Source: Acanthococcus lagerstroemiae
Taxonomy: Eukaryota; Arthropoda; Insecta; Hemiptera; Eriococcidae
DNA length: 64,000 nucleotides
Direction of reading: 5' to 3'
NCBI GenBank assembly: GCA_031841125.1
Contig: CM063109.1
Coordinates: 11,446,321 to 11,510,320, forward strand
A program made the translations under genes and the position numbers. The notes below the pieces were generated by a model. That model had not been told where the DNA came from. It saw only the letters and a list, made by a program, of their open reading frames with translations, and ran no database searches. Below, in pieces: positions 1-10,553 of the stretch. The stretch's first letter is position 1; every line of letters begins with the position of its first letter.

Positions 1-1031
1 TTTCAATTTGAAGAAAACCGATCAGCGAAAGACTCTGTTTCGCTCCGAGTCCCTGATTACAGCTCTCCTGGTCTCATCCATTTAAATTTTTCAATCGAGC
101 TGAAACGCTCTCATTCACCCTTCCGATCCAAGAAGTCTGAAGTCAACCGCTCGCTTCTGAGTAACAAGCAAACAAGCATGCAGAAAGAGCAATCGTAAAA
201 AGCTGCGCATTGCAGGTCGGGCTGCTCGCTTCGCTTCGCGACGCCGAACGTGTAATCTTAAAATGACGAAAATCGATTATCGGCAATTTACGACGTTTTG
301 TTTTCCGCCACAACGATGCCGACAGAAGCAGTAGCACCGAAAAAGGGTGTCGATTGTTCAAATCTATGTAAATGTTACTCAATTATTACTGGGAAAACAC
401 GAAGGAAGAAAGGAAAGAAGGGATCCGGTAATCGTCGTCGCTTTAGTGCTGACGAAAATTCACGCGGGGGAAAAGCCGATCGCGGAATGCAGAGGTCTTT
501 GTACGCGACGAGGGTGTCGCAAATTACTTTCTTTGCGAAAGAAAAGACCAAGACCGGAAACGGCGTATATACGACTTTTTAGATCAAAAGAGAAACTTTG
601 CCGGCACAGCGCAGCAATCAAAAAGAGTTCACAGCAATCTCAAATGGCACGAGGAGTAAGGCACTATCCGGCTGAAATTTTAATAATTAACTATATACGA
701 GGATGGAGAGAGCGTCGAGGCTCTAATGCTGGCCAGAGGGGGCGGGAAAATGTATTAGTGGGTGCTGGTTGAGTGGAGATTAAACTTAGCCCAAGTCCGC
801 CCAGTCCGTGAATATTTCATACAGATAGTCGAGAGCGTCCACGCCGTTTCGGCCGATACGGTCGCTCGTGTCACGTGTACCCGGCTTCCGGATTACAGGC
901 ACAGCAGACCGCATTCGATTATCAACACCCACGTGAGAGTTGAATGGACTCAACGGACACATTTCGAATCCGGTCGGATAACGCCTTGCACAACAGCGAA
1001 AAACTACACCATTTTGGTGCAAACTGCTAAC
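1..1031 (+). promoter_or_regulatory. CpG-rich block, possible promoter and 5' leader
   Basis: This kilobase has frequent CpG and balanced base composition, unlike the poly-A/T-rich sequence to its right. It is immediately upstream of a consensus donor at 1067. No TATA box or initiator could be assigned with certainty. Short open frames on both strands are probably by-products of the composition. Confidence 0.25.
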
Positions 1032-1066
1032 ATGGGTGTCAGCGTGAGTAATCTTCCACCAGACAG
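1032..1066 (+). CDS. candidate first coding exon, unrecognised gene
   Basis: An ATG in fair context (AACATGG) opens 11 codons (MGVSVSNLPPD plus two bases) that end at a strong 5' splice site, ACAG|GTAAGA, at 1066/1067. The preceding kilobase is visibly richer in G, C and CpG than the AT-rich sequence that follows the donor, as expected for the 5' end of an animal gene. A second usable donor, GTGAGT, lies inside the exon just after AGC. No downstream exon could be tied to it, and the peptide is too short to identify a family. It could instead be part of a non-coding leader exon: longer open frames run through 347-772 and 762-1070, but they resemble no protein I know. Confidence 0.25.
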
Positions 1067-3098
1067 GTAAGAAGTCAGCTTACTTTTGCAGTGTTATGGG
1101 TGTCTCATAGTAAATGATCTTCCTTCAGCGGAGTATACAGGCAAGTTATCCAGACGCTATGTCAAATGTTTGCGTTCTCTTTCTTCTGAAGGAGCTGGGA
1201 TACGATTGACAGAAGAGATTTATTTGCTTCTTTCACATCAAAGTTTCTCCTGATTGAAAACAAATGGAAGGCAAGTCCGTAGCTAACTGCTTGTGTGCGC
1301 CAGGGATGTTCTAAAATTTACTACCCTCCTCTTTGTGAAAGCAAACTGCTGGAATCGAATACATGGTACAAAAAAAGTATATATCTAAGAGATAAAAAAA
1401 CATTTAACGAGTATCTGATGTAAGGAAAATCACTTCCTTTGAAAAATTGTAGACTATGAGTGCTATTTCCACGAAAAATTGAAAAAATATGAAAATGCTA
1501 ACCATAATTGTTACTAGAATCCATTTTGTGAACAGCTTGTCAACCCGATTTTGATGTTCGTTTTTCAACTTTGGCTGCAATTGTGTTCTGTTGCTATGAA
1601 GAGATCTGAACATTCTATTACCAGTCACAAGAATAACATTACCTATTGTACAAGTAATTTCTTGAAGCTACCATATCTGAGTTCTTTCAAAAATAAGAGT
1701 GAGTAAATAGGCATCCACAAGATACCTTGCACGTTCATCCGGCCGAAAGAGTATCGCTAACTGTGAGCCCCCCCCCAATAGATCTTTCTGCCTGTACTTT
1801 CTTTTCAAGAAGAACAGATAAAATTATTAGAAAAATTATTCCGACTGTATATTCTTTTCATTGTGGGAAATGGTAAAATGGTGAACTTCCTGGTAATAAC
1901 GAGTGCTGCTATCACTGGAAAAGCAGCCCCGTAGAGAGAAGAAGAGGGTCTGAGGGAATTTCCACGGGCCTCCCTCCCTCCAGTTCATTTTTTCTTTTGT
2001 CAGATGGTTAAAAATTATAAGCTACGGGATAAGCGGTTTCTTTCATGGTGTAAGAAGTGATTGCTAATTTGATGTACAGTGTGATGTAGCCGTAAGTGTT
2101 GAAATTCAGGCCTTTTAAAAACATCGGGTTCTCCTGAAAGTCCGGGCCCGGGGTATTCCCCCATTTCTCCCCCCCCCCCCACCTCTCGACAGGGTTGTGG
2201 AAATGTAAGAAAGACAGACAGCTCGAAACAAAATGAAGACAGAAACGAGCGAGTTTATAAGACAAGCAAACGATTTTCCCGGAAATTCGTTCACTTTGAG
2301 AACAGGGGCGTCATACTATAGTGTTGATCTTTTTTTGAAAAATGAAAAACCTGAAACAAGGCGCTAAATGCAGAATGTAGATTAGAGGTGTCACAAACGG
2401 TTTTATTTGGGAAGAAGGTGTACGAAAATTTTAGTTGACCAAAACAAAAGCAAAAAATTTCATGAATCTCGTCTCTGAAATTTGTCAAACAATATTTTCA
2501 TTAACTTGCTGAATAGTTTTTGATTTTTTTTTTTTTTGGGGGGGGGAGGGAGAATGAGTGGGTACAATGTACCAGACCCGCTTCCTCTGCAGCCAAAAAG
2601 TTCAAAAATCTCGTCAACTGTTGGACCTAAGAAAAAATGGTTATGACATGACCGAATTACTGATCTCGAAGAAAGAATTCCTCTCTTTGCCATCAAAATT
2701 TCTATTTAACTTACAGTTTGTAGCACAGAAATGCCTACAGAAAACTCAATTCAGCCTCTGGCTCTTGACGCACTAAGCTTGTGCTCACCTTAGGATTAAA
2801 ACCTCAATATTATCGCAAACAGGTCTTACAAGAATTAAAAAACATTTTAGCTTGCTGTTAATCACAGTCAGCAACAGCATTGAAAAGCGCAATTTCAGCA
2901 GAAGTACTATAAATTCCCACTCCACCTTTCCCCCGCCCAATGGAGTATACATTTAGACTTGATCTTCATTCAGCCACCTTGAATAATATAACCAAATTTT
3001 AGTTTCCTATAACCCTCGCTATTATTGAATAACGACGCATTGTGCGGACAAAAAAAAACAGACAAACAAAGAAGTAAGCAGACAGATAGATAGACAGA
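1067..3098. other. gene-free AT-rich stretch
   Basis: No recognisable gene or RNA. It holds runs of C or G (about 1769-1777, 2169-2179, 2539-2546) set in AT-rich sequence, and a GATA/GACA-rich simple tract at about 3080-3098 next to a MITE. Confidence 0.5.
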
Positions 3099-3353
3099 AA
3101 AGGGTGCAACTAAGGAGGGGACTAGGGGCTATAACCCCCTCCCTTCAAAAAATTCTTCGAAAATTTTTCAAAATCAATTTTGAAACGAAAAAAATTGATA
3201 CCAATGGCCTGATGTCGCTACGTTGCGTCGCAGGTTTGTACAAATTTACAGCTCATGAAAATAGGTAGGTACCTAATCGAGCTTTCACCCCTGCTCAAGT
3301 TTTTTTTCCCCAAGTTCTAGCCTCCACCAAAAAAAGTTCGAGTTGCGCCCTTG
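3099..3353. mobile_element. 255-bp hAT-like MITE, family A copy 1
   Basis: The left end reads AAAGGGTGCAACT and the right end GAGTTGCGCCCTTG, which are inverted copies of each other. The flanks carry an identical 8-bp direct repeat, TAGACAGA (3091-3098 and 3354-3361), although the left flank is itself GATA/GACA-rich. An 8-bp duplication is typical of hAT transposition. The body contains a small palindrome (GGGGCTATAACCCC) and no coding capacity. The same sequence recurs at 38771-39016 at roughly 80 percent identity by eye, including the internal segment with GATGTCGCTACGTTGCGTCG. Confidence 0.75.
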
Positions 3354-3361
3354 TAGACAGA

Positions 3362-4740
3362 TGAACAAACAAATAAGTGAGTAAGTGAGAGAAAAAAAAA
3401 GAATCTTTGAACATCAGAGTACCAGCACATAATGCAACCTGCCTGAAAATCAATCGACAAGTCGTTCGCTTCACTCGCAAATTCATGTGGCAAGTTCCTA
3501 GTACTGAAAAATTGCCTAGCAATGGAATTTGTTCATTGAAAGGAGGGGCAGGGGATTCATACAGGCTACATTTCCTTTAAAGCAGGAAAACTTTCCTTTT
3601 GAAAAATGAGAACAAAAAATTGTTATTTAATAGGGTATAACAACGATACCTATACAAGATGGAAAATTAAGAAATATAAGAAATATTTCTGCGGCAACAG
3701 TTGTACGAAAACAGAACGTTTTTTTTAATGAGGCCTGAACTCGAAAACATAGGCGCAAATAGGGGGGGGGGGCGAGTATCCATAATAATACCCTCCTCTC
3801 TCCCCAAACAAAAAATTGAAAAATTACACGAGTGGAAGAATTTTGGAATTAATTTGATTCTTATCAGCTCTTTCATGACCCCCTCTCACTTCAGGTCTAC
3901 CATTTGCGTTTATTATACTTGGAATTTGTAGATTCAAGATCCGTACGCTATTCACTCGGCCAAACCACCATACCTTACTTTTTAGTAATAATTGCGATAT
4001 ACATGCAGAGTGGACCCCCCCTCCCCTGAACACTGGAACCACGGCATTCAAAACTTTCTTTGACTATTGGCCCTACAGAAAAATAGTTGAGATCGAACTT
4101 GATGAAGAGCTTAGAAAAATAATACTGCACTTGGTCATCAAAATCTTACTGAACTTTCGACTTGCGGAATAAATATTTCTGAAGAAAACTCAACGGCTGG
4201 GCACAATCCCGAATTCGAATCACATTAGGATGGTAGAAGTTCGATGTAAAAATTTTAGCTCATAAGGTTTACTACAGCCCGCTAGAGTGTCGGACAGCGC
4301 CACTTTCCTCAACTAAACGCATTTTGCCCCCTTATTGCCCTCTACAGTCCGATTAGATTTGCGGTGCTCACCACCGCGACTGACTTTTTAACGTTGCCCG
4401 CCTTTTTTTGTACATAGATTTTGTTGTATATACATATATGTTACATACTAACGTCTTGCCCGGTTATTTCCTACGTAGTACGATCAGAGTGTTTTAGAAA
4501 CGTCTTTTGACTTCTGCATTCCTGTACATCCGGTACGTGATCTTTTCAAAACCACGTTCTTCTTCTTATTATTCTCGTGTTTCACTCTCCTGTTCTCTCT
4601 TTCGATCAGTCAGGCAGGACATCAGTCGAGTTACAGTTTAGTGACAGCGAGTTACAGTTTACATCTCAGCACTTTCGGTAAGATCTTTACATACTATCGA
4701 TCGATCAATACACGCGCTTTTTCCTACTCTTTCGTTTTCT
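3362..4740. other. gene-free stretch with a possible exon or LTR-like end
   Basis: There is mostly nothing recognisable here. A G-run sits at about 3763-3773. At 4600-4690 there is an initiator-like TCAGTC, a duplicated GAGTTACAGTTT motif and a donor-like CG|GTAAGATC. This could be a non-coding first exon or the end of an old LTR; neither can be proved. Confidence 0.35.
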
Positions 4741-4954
4741 GGGGTCTGGTTGGCCGAGTGGATAGCGCGTTGGTCTCGGAATCCGGAGGTCCTGGGTTCG
4801 AGTCCACGTAGCAACTCGCCAGATTTCGACCTAGGCCGGTTTTCGGCCAGAAGGGAAGAGGACTAAGACAGCCCTAACCATCTCCCCGACGTCTTTGAAG
4901 TAATGCTCGAAAGTGCGGATTCCAGGGCTCGGGTTGAGAGAAAATTAGAAAAAG
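4741..4954 (+). mobile_element. tRNA-derived SINE, copy 1
   Basis: The head carries RNA polymerase III box A (TGGCCGAGTGG) and box B (GGTTCGAGTCC) in tRNA spacing. It is followed by a tRNA-unrelated body with TTCGACCTAGGCCGG and GAAGTAATGCTCGAAAG, and a purine-rich end. The acceptor stem of a working tRNA is absent and the same head plus body recurs in reverse at 7967-8173, so this is a SINE and not a tRNA gene. SINEs of this kind are transcribed by Pol III and moved by LINE machinery. Downstream, (ATCA)n sequence at 5131-5162 might be its tail if the element is longer than the shared part. Confidence 0.85.
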
Positions 4955-5130
4955 GGACTCTTTCGTTTTCTTTGATTTCGAATGCCCTCGCTGCGGTCCA
5001 GACTAAATACTCTCTTGAACCAAACTCGAAAAATCCCATAATTCAAATTCAAACTCGACCTTATTCCCCTTTCCCGGAAACATACCCATATTTCAGATTC
5101 TCAATTACAACCCTTGTTTTCGCTGGACAG

Positions 5131-5165
5131 CAGAATCGGGATCAATCGATCAATCAATCAAACAA
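5131..5165. repeat. (ATCA)n-type simple repeat
   Basis: Imperfect run of ATCA/ATCG/AACA units. It may be the 3' tail of the SINE starting at 4741 or an independent microsatellite. Confidence 0.5.
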
Positions 5166-5632
5166 ACGAACATTGCAACCATAAGATTCTCAACCCTTCC
5201 GCAGTAAGATCAAGCAACCAGGTCTCTACATGATATTCGGATAAATTGCCTGCTTACCCGGCTGAAGGAGGCGCATTCAGGCTGAAACACCCTACGGCAA
5301 TGTTCTCTGTACGAATTTTATACTTCAAAGAACTGCTGCCGGCATCGCAGTTTTAGTCATCATCAGGCTTGGTAAGATGAAAACAGCACCACACAGTCAT
5401 ATTCAATTCGCCACATGCCCTATTTTCCACTCTCTGATAACGGGTATCCGCGTGTATACATGTACATACACGTCAGCAGCACCTCAACAACCCCTCTAGA
5501 GAAAAAATTATACTCGTCTGTTTATCGCGCGAAATCTTATTATAGTGGAAATCCGGCGGCGCAACGCGGATTCCGCGTTTCGTGCATTTGTAAATTAAAA
5601 TTCGATACGCGTTTTATTTCATTTCTCACGCG

Positions 5633-5674
5633 ATGTCCTTTATCAAATTTGGACGTGCGGCCCGTACGAGGCCG
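5633..5674 (+). CDS. candidate first coding exon, unrecognised gene
   Basis: ATG at 5633 begins 14 codons (MSFIKFGRAARTRP) that end exactly at a consensus donor, GCCG|GTAAGT (5674/5675). The 200 bases before it are CpG-rich (CGCGCGAAAT, CCGGCGGCGCAACGCG), unlike the surrounding sequence, so a promoter-proximal exon is plausible. The open frame can be extended upstream to 5415 without a stop. No partner exon was identified and the peptide matches no family I recognise. It lies between two SINE copies and might belong to the same unidentified host gene as the donor at 1067. Confidence 0.25.
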
Positions 5675-6084
5675 GTAAGTAGTACTACCAACATTCGTTC
5701 ACTGCAGTATGATTGAGTGGATACTTCACTCGACTCTAATGCAAACAATCGAGTCGATATTCGAAATGGTCATGCGATCGCCGATGATGGGTTCCCTCAG
5801 TGTCCGTTCAACGAGCACCTTTTCGCTCTCTGTTTCCAAATTACTTTCGTGGTAATCGGTATTATAGATAACTCGCATTATACTTTTTATTTACTCCTGA
5901 CGTCGAATCAGAATGATACACCGACTGGCAGGGATCATTTGCTTCTCAATTTCGGGTTTTAAAAAACACGAATAAATTATTTCTTAATGAAGACTCAATG
6001 ACGCAGGACTATACAAGGAGAGATACGCCAACCACCTCAATACTGCAAAAATTCAATGCAGGCTCATCAGGATTTAAGACTTGG
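5675..6084. other. no feature seen
   Basis: Intron-like sequence after the candidate donor. A short open frame at 5717-5962 has no support. Confidence 0.45.
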
Positions 6085-6240
6085 AACGTCGCCAGAATTT
6101 TCGACGAATTTTCGACTTAGGCCGGCTTTTTGGCCTGAAGGGAAGAGGGCTAAGATAGCCCAAACAGCCTCCCCGACGTCTCTGAAGTAATGCTCGAAAG
6201 GGCAGATTCCAGGACTCGGGTGGAGAGCAAATTAGAAAAA
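6085..6240 (+). mobile_element. SINE copy 2, 5'-truncated
   Basis: It matches the body of the SINE at 4741 from TCGCCAGA onward (TTCGACTTAGGCCGG, then GAAGTAATGCTCGAAAG, then GAGAGCAAATTAGAAAAA) but lacks the tRNA-like head. Loss of the 5' end is typical of reverse-transcribed copies. Confidence 0.8.
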
Positions 6241-6540
6241 AGAATGTATTAATTTGCATGTAAAAATATATCATGGTCCACCTTATTTGCATTAAGAAAA
6301 CTGAACTGCGAGTTAAAAAGGACAAAATTCACGTCAGACTCTCCGCAATTCTCTTCTTTTACATGGTCAAAGAAAAGGTAGTCGATACATAAGTCGCTCT
6401 CTGTGAAAATTTCTATCCTATATAGGCACCAGAAAACAGCTTGTTACCTTTGCGACCCAGCGATGAAATCCGGGAGCTATGATAAAAGTTCACAGAGCAT
6501 AATTATTTCGTCTATGGGGCTACCCAGTACCTCTTTGTAC

Positions 6541-6905
6541 TAGAGTCTCAACAATCTTTGCGGGGAAGAATCGGAATGCAGTCTCGATGGGCTTCACTCA
6601 GTCTCAACATAAACTGAACGAAAGGCTCAACGAATTTTAAACGCAAGAGTCGGAGTGAGGATGAGCGACTCCTAAGCGAGATGCGATGAGTCTGAATGAG
6701 TCTCAAGTACACGTAAAGGAGTCCCTGTATAAATTATATTACAGTCTACAGTAGTCTTAATGAGTTAGATGAGAATCTGAATGAGTCTTACACTCTCATT
6801 AGACACTGAACAATTCTTAATAAGTCTGAGTGAGTTTTAGCAAAGTCCGAACGGATCTCAAAGCAGTCTAAATTAGAACTAAGTCTGACTGAATACTAAG
6901 CCGAG
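6541..6905. repeat. degenerate AGTCTTAATGAG repeat cluster
   Basis: Short motifs of the type GAGTCTGAATGAGTCTTAA recur every 15-40 bases with many changes. Related clusters lie at about 7690-7960, 10980-11110, 13800-14120, 14390-14470 and 37430-37620. They look like an eroded satellite or the internal part of an old repeat family. Confidence 0.5.
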
Positions 6906-7690
6906 TATGTTATGAAAGAATCCGATTGAACTTCGTCGAACAGAGGTTAAATAAGTTTCGAAATAGTTTAGCGAGTTCTAAAGAACCTTCCAGATGATTC
7001 GTTAATCGCCTTACTGCCAAAAAGTAGACTTCTCCATTTCCTCCATCGAAAGTAACGCCGCCGGGTACGCCCACGATTACATCATTTTCCATTTTTCCGA
7101 TAATGTTTGCACCTCCTTGCCTCTCCATTCCACGTTATACATTGGAAATGATGATTGCATTACAACGCTCTCTCTCGGAGCTCTACCGAGGAAAGGAAAA
7201 ATGTTTTTATTTTAGATTTGTTCCCAATTTCGGAGGTTTATTTTCGGATTATCGTATTTAAAGATAGTCTACTCGTCTTAATTATTCTGATTAATTGCAA
7301 AAAAAGACACTTACTCTTTACTTCCGCTTTCTCAATTCTAGTTCACAAGCAAAGGAAATTATCCTTCAATTTAATTTTGTCTTACAATTTGATTGGCGAC
7401 CTAATGAAAATGCGTATTATACCTTTACAGACAAGCACTATTTTTATTCTCAATATTTCTGAAATTCTGATTAGCAAGAAAATGTTGCTTCTAGTTTCTC
7501 CTGTATTCTGATTAACTAGCAAAAAGTGTCTGCTTTGATTTTATTACAAATTTCTATTGATAAATACAGAAAAAAGTCCTGAGCTTACTGGTCTCAAGAA
7601 AGATGAATATGAGATATTTGTTGAGAATATTTGTTAATTTGTATCGGGGCTCTAGAAAAGTCACCTGATGGAAGTGATTTAAGAGTGAAA
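6906..7690. other. gene-free stretch
   Basis: AT-rich sequence. Two short frames (6910-7128 minus, 7155-7511 plus) show no domain, signal or splice context that would support a gene. Confidence 0.45.
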
Positions 7691-7960
7691 AGACAAAGGA
7701 AAGTCAACTTAGTCTTCAAAAGTCTGAAATCCATTTTAGGGAGCCTGAACATTGTCAATGAGGAGTCTTAATGAATTTGAAAGAGTCTAAATGAGTCTTC
7801 ACCCAGATTCAGGAGATCTTAACCATAATAAGGAATTTTATTTTACTGCATCTTCAGGAGTTTTAAAACTATTTCAACGAATCCTAACATCGTCCAGAAG
7901 ATCTTAACACAATATTAACGAATCTTAACACTTTCTGAAAGCATCCTAATATAGTCTCTC
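7691..7960. repeat. degenerate AGTCTTAA repeat cluster, split by a SINE
   Basis: Motifs such as AGTCTTAATGAATTTG, AATCTTAACA and CCTAATATAGTC recur. The cluster resumes at 8175 (CAGATCTTAATATAGTC) after the SINE, so the SINE inserted into it. Confidence 0.55.
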
Positions 7961-7966
7961 TTTTAT

Positions 7967-8173
7967 AATTTTCCTTTCAACCAGAGCCCTGGAATACGCC
8001 CTTTCAAGCATTACTTCAGAGACGTTGGGGAGGCTGTTAGGGCTGCCTTAGCCCTCTTCTCGTCTTGCCGAAAAACCGATCTAGGTCGAAGGGTAGCGAC
8101 TACGTGGGCCCGAACCCGGGACCTCCGGATTCCGCCGAGACCAGCACGCTATCCACTCGGCCAACCAGACCCC
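7967..8173 (-). mobile_element. tRNA-derived SINE, copy 3
   Basis: Reading the minus strand, it starts GGGGTCTGGTTGGCCGAGTG, has box B-like GGTTCGGGCCC, and continues with the same body as copy 1. The flanks share TAATATAGTC (7947-7956 and 8182-8191). This could be the target duplication but could equally be a shared repeat motif of the surrounding cluster. Confidence 0.85.
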
Positions 8174-8649
8174 TCAGATCTTAATATAGTCATAGAAAAT
8201 CTTAACCGTACTGAAGTATCTTGATACAAGTAGTTTCAAAGAATTTGAGAACATGCTCTCGGGTGGAATAAAAGCGGCCGAAGGAAAAATAAATTCGGAG
8301 GCCGAAAAAGGCTGAAAAGTTGCATTTGGAAATAAAAATATGAGCGATATTTCGTTTAACAATACTAAAATTTTTTCGCGGTCCAACGCGAATAAGTTTC
8401 AAATAGAGCTTTACATGTAATTAACATTGTAGTTTTCCAACTGAGTATGCCAAGCCGGTAAAAGGTAATAGTATTCGTACAGGGGAAAAAAACACAAAAA
8501 ACGTACATGTATGGCCTGTACTCAAAAGTTAAGGGGCTACGAGTCTTCAAAATTGGGAGTTTGATTACTCATCATTTCAGTTCAAAATTTTTTTTCAATG
8601 TAAGCAATTGGCAGTACGTTTAAAAAGTAATATAAATTTACCGAAAGAC
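8174..8649. other. gene-free stretch
   Basis: After the last AGTCTTAA units nothing is recognisable. Overlapping short minus-strand frames at 8174-8550 are unsupported. Confidence 0.4.
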
Positions 8650-8961
8650 AACCTCTGATATTGAAGGGGTTCTATCAGTTTTAAAATCCGAATCATAAGA
8701 TTTTAATAAAAATTCTTCAAGTGCACAATTTTTAATTTTTGCAGCTCCTTCAGTTTTCGAGATAAGCAATGGACGTTGATAATGATTTACGTTATTCTTT
8801 CAGAGTAGCACCCGCGATTCATAGTCATATTTGAAAAAGTAGATAATACTTAAAATGAAACTAAAAATTTCTACCTGGTCAGAAAACTTGAAAATTGTGC
8901 ACTTCAAAAATCATTGCATTATTCTTAAGACTGGCGTTCCTCCTTCAATATCAAAGTTAGG
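8650..8961. repeat. foldback (imperfect hairpin) element
   Basis: The left arm (about 8650-8740) carries CTGATATTGAAGGGG and CTTCAAGTGCACAATTTTTA. The right arm (about 8886-8961) carries the reverse complements in the opposite order (AAAATTGTGCACTTCAAAAA, then CCTCCTTCAATATCAAAG). The arms could fold into a stem of about 80 bp around a loop of about 145 bp. There is no coding capacity; it is probably a foldback MITE. Confidence 0.65.
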
Positions 8962-10003
8962 TAATTCAGTTCAGCAAATCTTAGTTAAAATTCAGAATTT
9001 AAATTAATATCTAATCAGATTCGCAATGAAAGTTCGTTGTTTTTCAAACTTAGAAGATTTGTAGCTCCTCCATTATTTTCAAATAAATATTTGTAATCGA
9101 GCAAAATTAGCTTCATTTATAACTTGACAGGGGGTTTTGGGTCGTTAAATTTATTTTTGATATTATTTTGGCTATATAGCATCTACTCTAATGCTGCATC
9201 GGGGGCTGTAATATGCTACGTTGCTATAATTTTAGCAGGTCACAGCCCCCTGCGGCAATATCAGGGTAGAGGTTACAGTCATAATGACATCAGAAACGAA
9301 TTTAGTGACTAAAATTCCGCTGCAGTTGTTGCCGACTTTATAATATCAACAAAGTTTTTGCTGAATTTATATAAAATAGGCGAGTGTTTGCCGATTTTAC
9401 AAAATCAGTAATAAATGGTGTTGTTGCTGATGAGTGTACCTTACGGATGAGGTCAGAATTTTCACGTAGAAAGCAAAATCTATGATAAGATAAAATGAAG
9501 ATGAGTACTACTCACAATTCGAATAATGTCCTTGACTTGTTAAATCATGACTTTTTACCTGATAAAATCTGTACGTTCGAAAATGCTCTTCAATAATAGT
9601 TTGCAAACAGTGCCAGTGAAGTTATTTCTTATGACTCTGATTTTAAGTTTGACCTAATGGATAAAGATGAATAAACTTGAGAAAAAGAGGCAAAGGCTGT
9701 GTGAATTTTGAAAGATGTTGAAGGCGTAGAGTGCCGGCGGTTCCAGAGCAGAATTACTAACTATACAATCGCGTGCAAAATATCCTCTTAAACCAATCAG
9801 AATAATACGTCCACTTTTTGCCCCAACAGTGTTTCCTTATTTGCCCCTAGGTGGTTCACTTTCAGCCCCATAAATTTAACCTTCTTCAGTTATTAGGTCA
9901 GATTATTTCTCACAATCGTAGAAGAAAGATTTCTTACACATTGTCGTTCAAAATTCTTTTGAAACTCTTTCTAAAAAAAAGCTGGACTATGTTCACTCAT
10001 TAC
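8962..10003. other. gene-free stretch with short dispersed motif
   Basis: The motif TTGCCGATTTTACAAAATC and variants occur at about 9330-9410 and again at 10600-10700, on both sides of the hAT insertion at 10004. No gene is seen. Confidence 0.45.
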
Positions 10004-10553
10004 TAGAGCTAGGAATTTTCGGTTGTAAAAAATTGAAAATTCGGTTTTAAAAATCGCAATTTCGGTTTTATTCGGCGGCAAACAAAGAAAAAACCTTATT
10101 TCATGAAAAAGTTTAAAATTTTACAAAAAGCGCTTATTAAAGAGCACGATTACATGTCTTTCAAGATTGCTTTGCTGGAAGCTGTGTCGTCTGTCACTGA
10201 GAACTTATCCACCCAAACATGACACATACTGCACACTCGCTCACTCATTCGATTTTTTCTTTCTTTATTTTCAGGTTCTTTCCAATATCACCGTTTTCTT
10301 TCTTCCATTTCTTAAAATCTGCTCTTCATTTACTCTCGACTCTGCCCGTTTTTGGCAGAAATGATCATTTTCAGATTTTATTACATTTTCGGTTTTTGTA
10401 AAGGTTTTCGGTTTTTTAAACATTCTCGGTTTTTTCGGCAAAATAGAACTCCTTCCCCAGGTCCCTACTACTCTGACATGGACTTCTATTTGATTTTTAT
10501 TCATCTGCCCTTTACCAAAGTGATTCGAAAAAAACCGAGGAATCCTAGCTCTA
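10004..10553. mobile_element. 550-bp hAT-like MITE, family C
   Basis: The termini are TAGAGCTAGGAATTTTCGG (left) and CCGAGGAATCCTAGCTCTA (right), inverted copies. The flanking 8-mers CTCATTAC (9996-10003) and CTTATTAC (10554-10561) match at 7 of 8. The interior is rich in TTCGGTTTT/AAAACCGA words and has no transposase. Confidence 0.8.

Noticed and set aside
4263..4700. Solo LTR of a retrovirus-like element
   Set aside because: TG...CA-like edges, an initiator-like TCAGTC and a repeated GAGTTACAGTTT can be seen, but no target duplication, primer-binding site or second copy was found.
4745..4827. tRNA gene (leucine/serine-like)
   Set aside because: Boxes A and B are present but the acceptor stem does not pair, and the same sequence plus a non-tRNA body is repeated at 7967-8173, which identifies a SINE head.
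6541..6905. CRISPR-like or regular satellite array
   Set aside because: Repeat spacing and sequence are irregular and the setting is eukaryotic, so it is only an eroded repeat cluster.
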